Origin: Betaproteobacteria bacterium
Lineage (GTDB): Bacteria > Pseudomonadota > Gammaproteobacteria > Burkholderiales > Ferrovaceae
NCBI GenBank assembly: GCA_028870615.1
Contig: JAGWPH010000128.1
Span: 1 to 5,375, forward strand
Direction: 5' to 3'
Length of the DNA stretch: 5,375 bases
This document shows, one piece after another, positions 5,073-5,375 of this stretch (position 1 is its first letter; each line of letters starts with the position of its first letter). The translations under genes and the position numbers were made by a program. A model generated the notes under the pieces. The model was not told the DNA's origin, did no database searches, and saw only the letters and a list, made by a program, of their open reading frames with translations.

Positions 5073-5267
5073 ATGGCAAGATTAACAGCAGCACAGCGCA
5101 AGGCGTTACCAGACTCGGCCTTTGCCGGCCCCAATCGCACGTACCCTGTCAATGACGCAGCACACGCCAAGGCTGCCATCATGCTGAAAGGCCAAGGCAT
5201 GCTGTCTGCACCACAACAAGCAAGCGTGGTAAGCAAGGCCAAGAAGGTGTTGAAGCGCGGGAACTAA
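5073..5267 (+). CDS. Small conserved-type phage protein (LPDSAFAGP motif)
   Basis: A 64-residue basic protein with AAGGGA at 5060-5065 seven bases before the ATG. The first half carries LTAAQRKALPDSAFAGPNR followed by TYPVNDAAHAKAA (residues 4-35). This pattern (LPDSAFA, then YPVxDxxHAxxA) recurs in phage and prophage proteins, both as short proteins and as a segment of larger head-module or DNA-associated proteins. Its biochemical role is not established to my knowledge. The C-terminus is Lys-rich (KAKKVLKRGN). It is the second-last gene of the run, and the next gene follows after 16 bases. Confidence 0.8.
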   Translation: MARLTAAQRKALPDSAFAGPNRTYPVNDAAHAKAAIMLKGQGMLSAPQQASVVSKAKKVLKRGN

Positions 5268-5271
5268 TTAC

Positions 5272-5277
5272 AGGAGG
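5272..5277 (+). promoter_or_regulatory. Consensus Shine-Dalgarno AGGAGG
   Basis: AGGAGG ends six bases before the ATG at 5284. It is the best ribosome binding site in the window, so the following gene is probably strongly translated. Confidence 0.75.
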
Positions 5278-5283
5278 TTTGAT

Positions 5284-5375
5284 ATGCACTACAGAAACGG
5301 AAGAGAGGCCAAGAATGGCGACATCATCGTACAATTGCATGGCGGCAAGATCACAGCACTTGGGGTGCTGCACAG
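5284..5375 (+). CDS. Small phage protein, N-terminal part only
   Basis: Thirty codons are visible, beginning MHYRNGREAKNGDIIVQL and continuing HGGKITALGVLH, and the frame is open at the window edge. The opening pattern (Y-RNGREAKNGD, then a short beta-rich stretch with GVLH) is one I recall from short phage proteins found among structural genes, usually without assigned function. The start is firmly placed by the AGGAGG site six bases upstream. It belongs to the same rightward run as the preceding small genes. Confidence 0.75.
   Translation, partial: MHYRNGREAKNGDIIVQLHGGKITALGVLH

Noticed and set aside
1..5375. CRISPR array, insertion sequence or toxin-antitoxin system
   Set aside because: No regularly spaced repeats, no transposase-like frame and no terminal inverted repeats were seen. 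The small gene pairs lack recognisable toxin or antitoxin features.

Overview
The window is part of the genome of a tailed double-stranded DNA bacteriophage, or of a prophage. The identification rests on a complete large terminase (496-1839), a tail fibre-like protein (2289-4016) followed by a small protein of the tail-fibre-accessory type, and a tightly packed series of very short genes on one strand, several joined by ATGA start/stop overlaps. Shine-Dalgarno and sigma70-type signals look bacterial. The style of the fibre and accessory proteins suggests a proteobacterial (beta- or gamma-) host, but this is an impression from protein wording, not a demonstrated relationship.

Layout. 1-85 holds the start of a leftward gene that leaves the window. 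86-155 is a short divergent control region with promoter-like elements in both directions. 156-1839 is a rightward, overlapping cassette of two tiny genes (56 and 58 codons) and the large terminase. 1840-2102 has no protein gene. It holds a promoter with an extended -10, then two tRNA genes not visible as ORFs: a CAU-anticodon (methionine-type) tRNA at 1900-1971 and a glycine UCC tRNA at 1979-2052, followed by a small hairpin. 2103-2270 is a 55-residue membrane protein. 2289-4390 is the tail fibre module. 4387-4894 is a pair of small membrane proteins, and 4898-5375 is a run of small phage genes that continues past the right edge.

How the genes work together. The terminase cuts and pumps DNA into capsids. 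The fibre and its downstream partner would form or mature the host-recognition structure. The tRNAs probably support translation during infection, and the small membrane proteins may act at the host envelope (lysis or exclusion), though none can be assigned. The portal and capsid genes expected beside a terminase are not in the window.

The most unusual content is the tRNA pair. Both tRNAs carry C instead of the almost invariant U at position 33. The CAU tRNA also has an unpaired C1/A72, as bacterial initiator tRNA does, but lacks the other initiator hallmarks.
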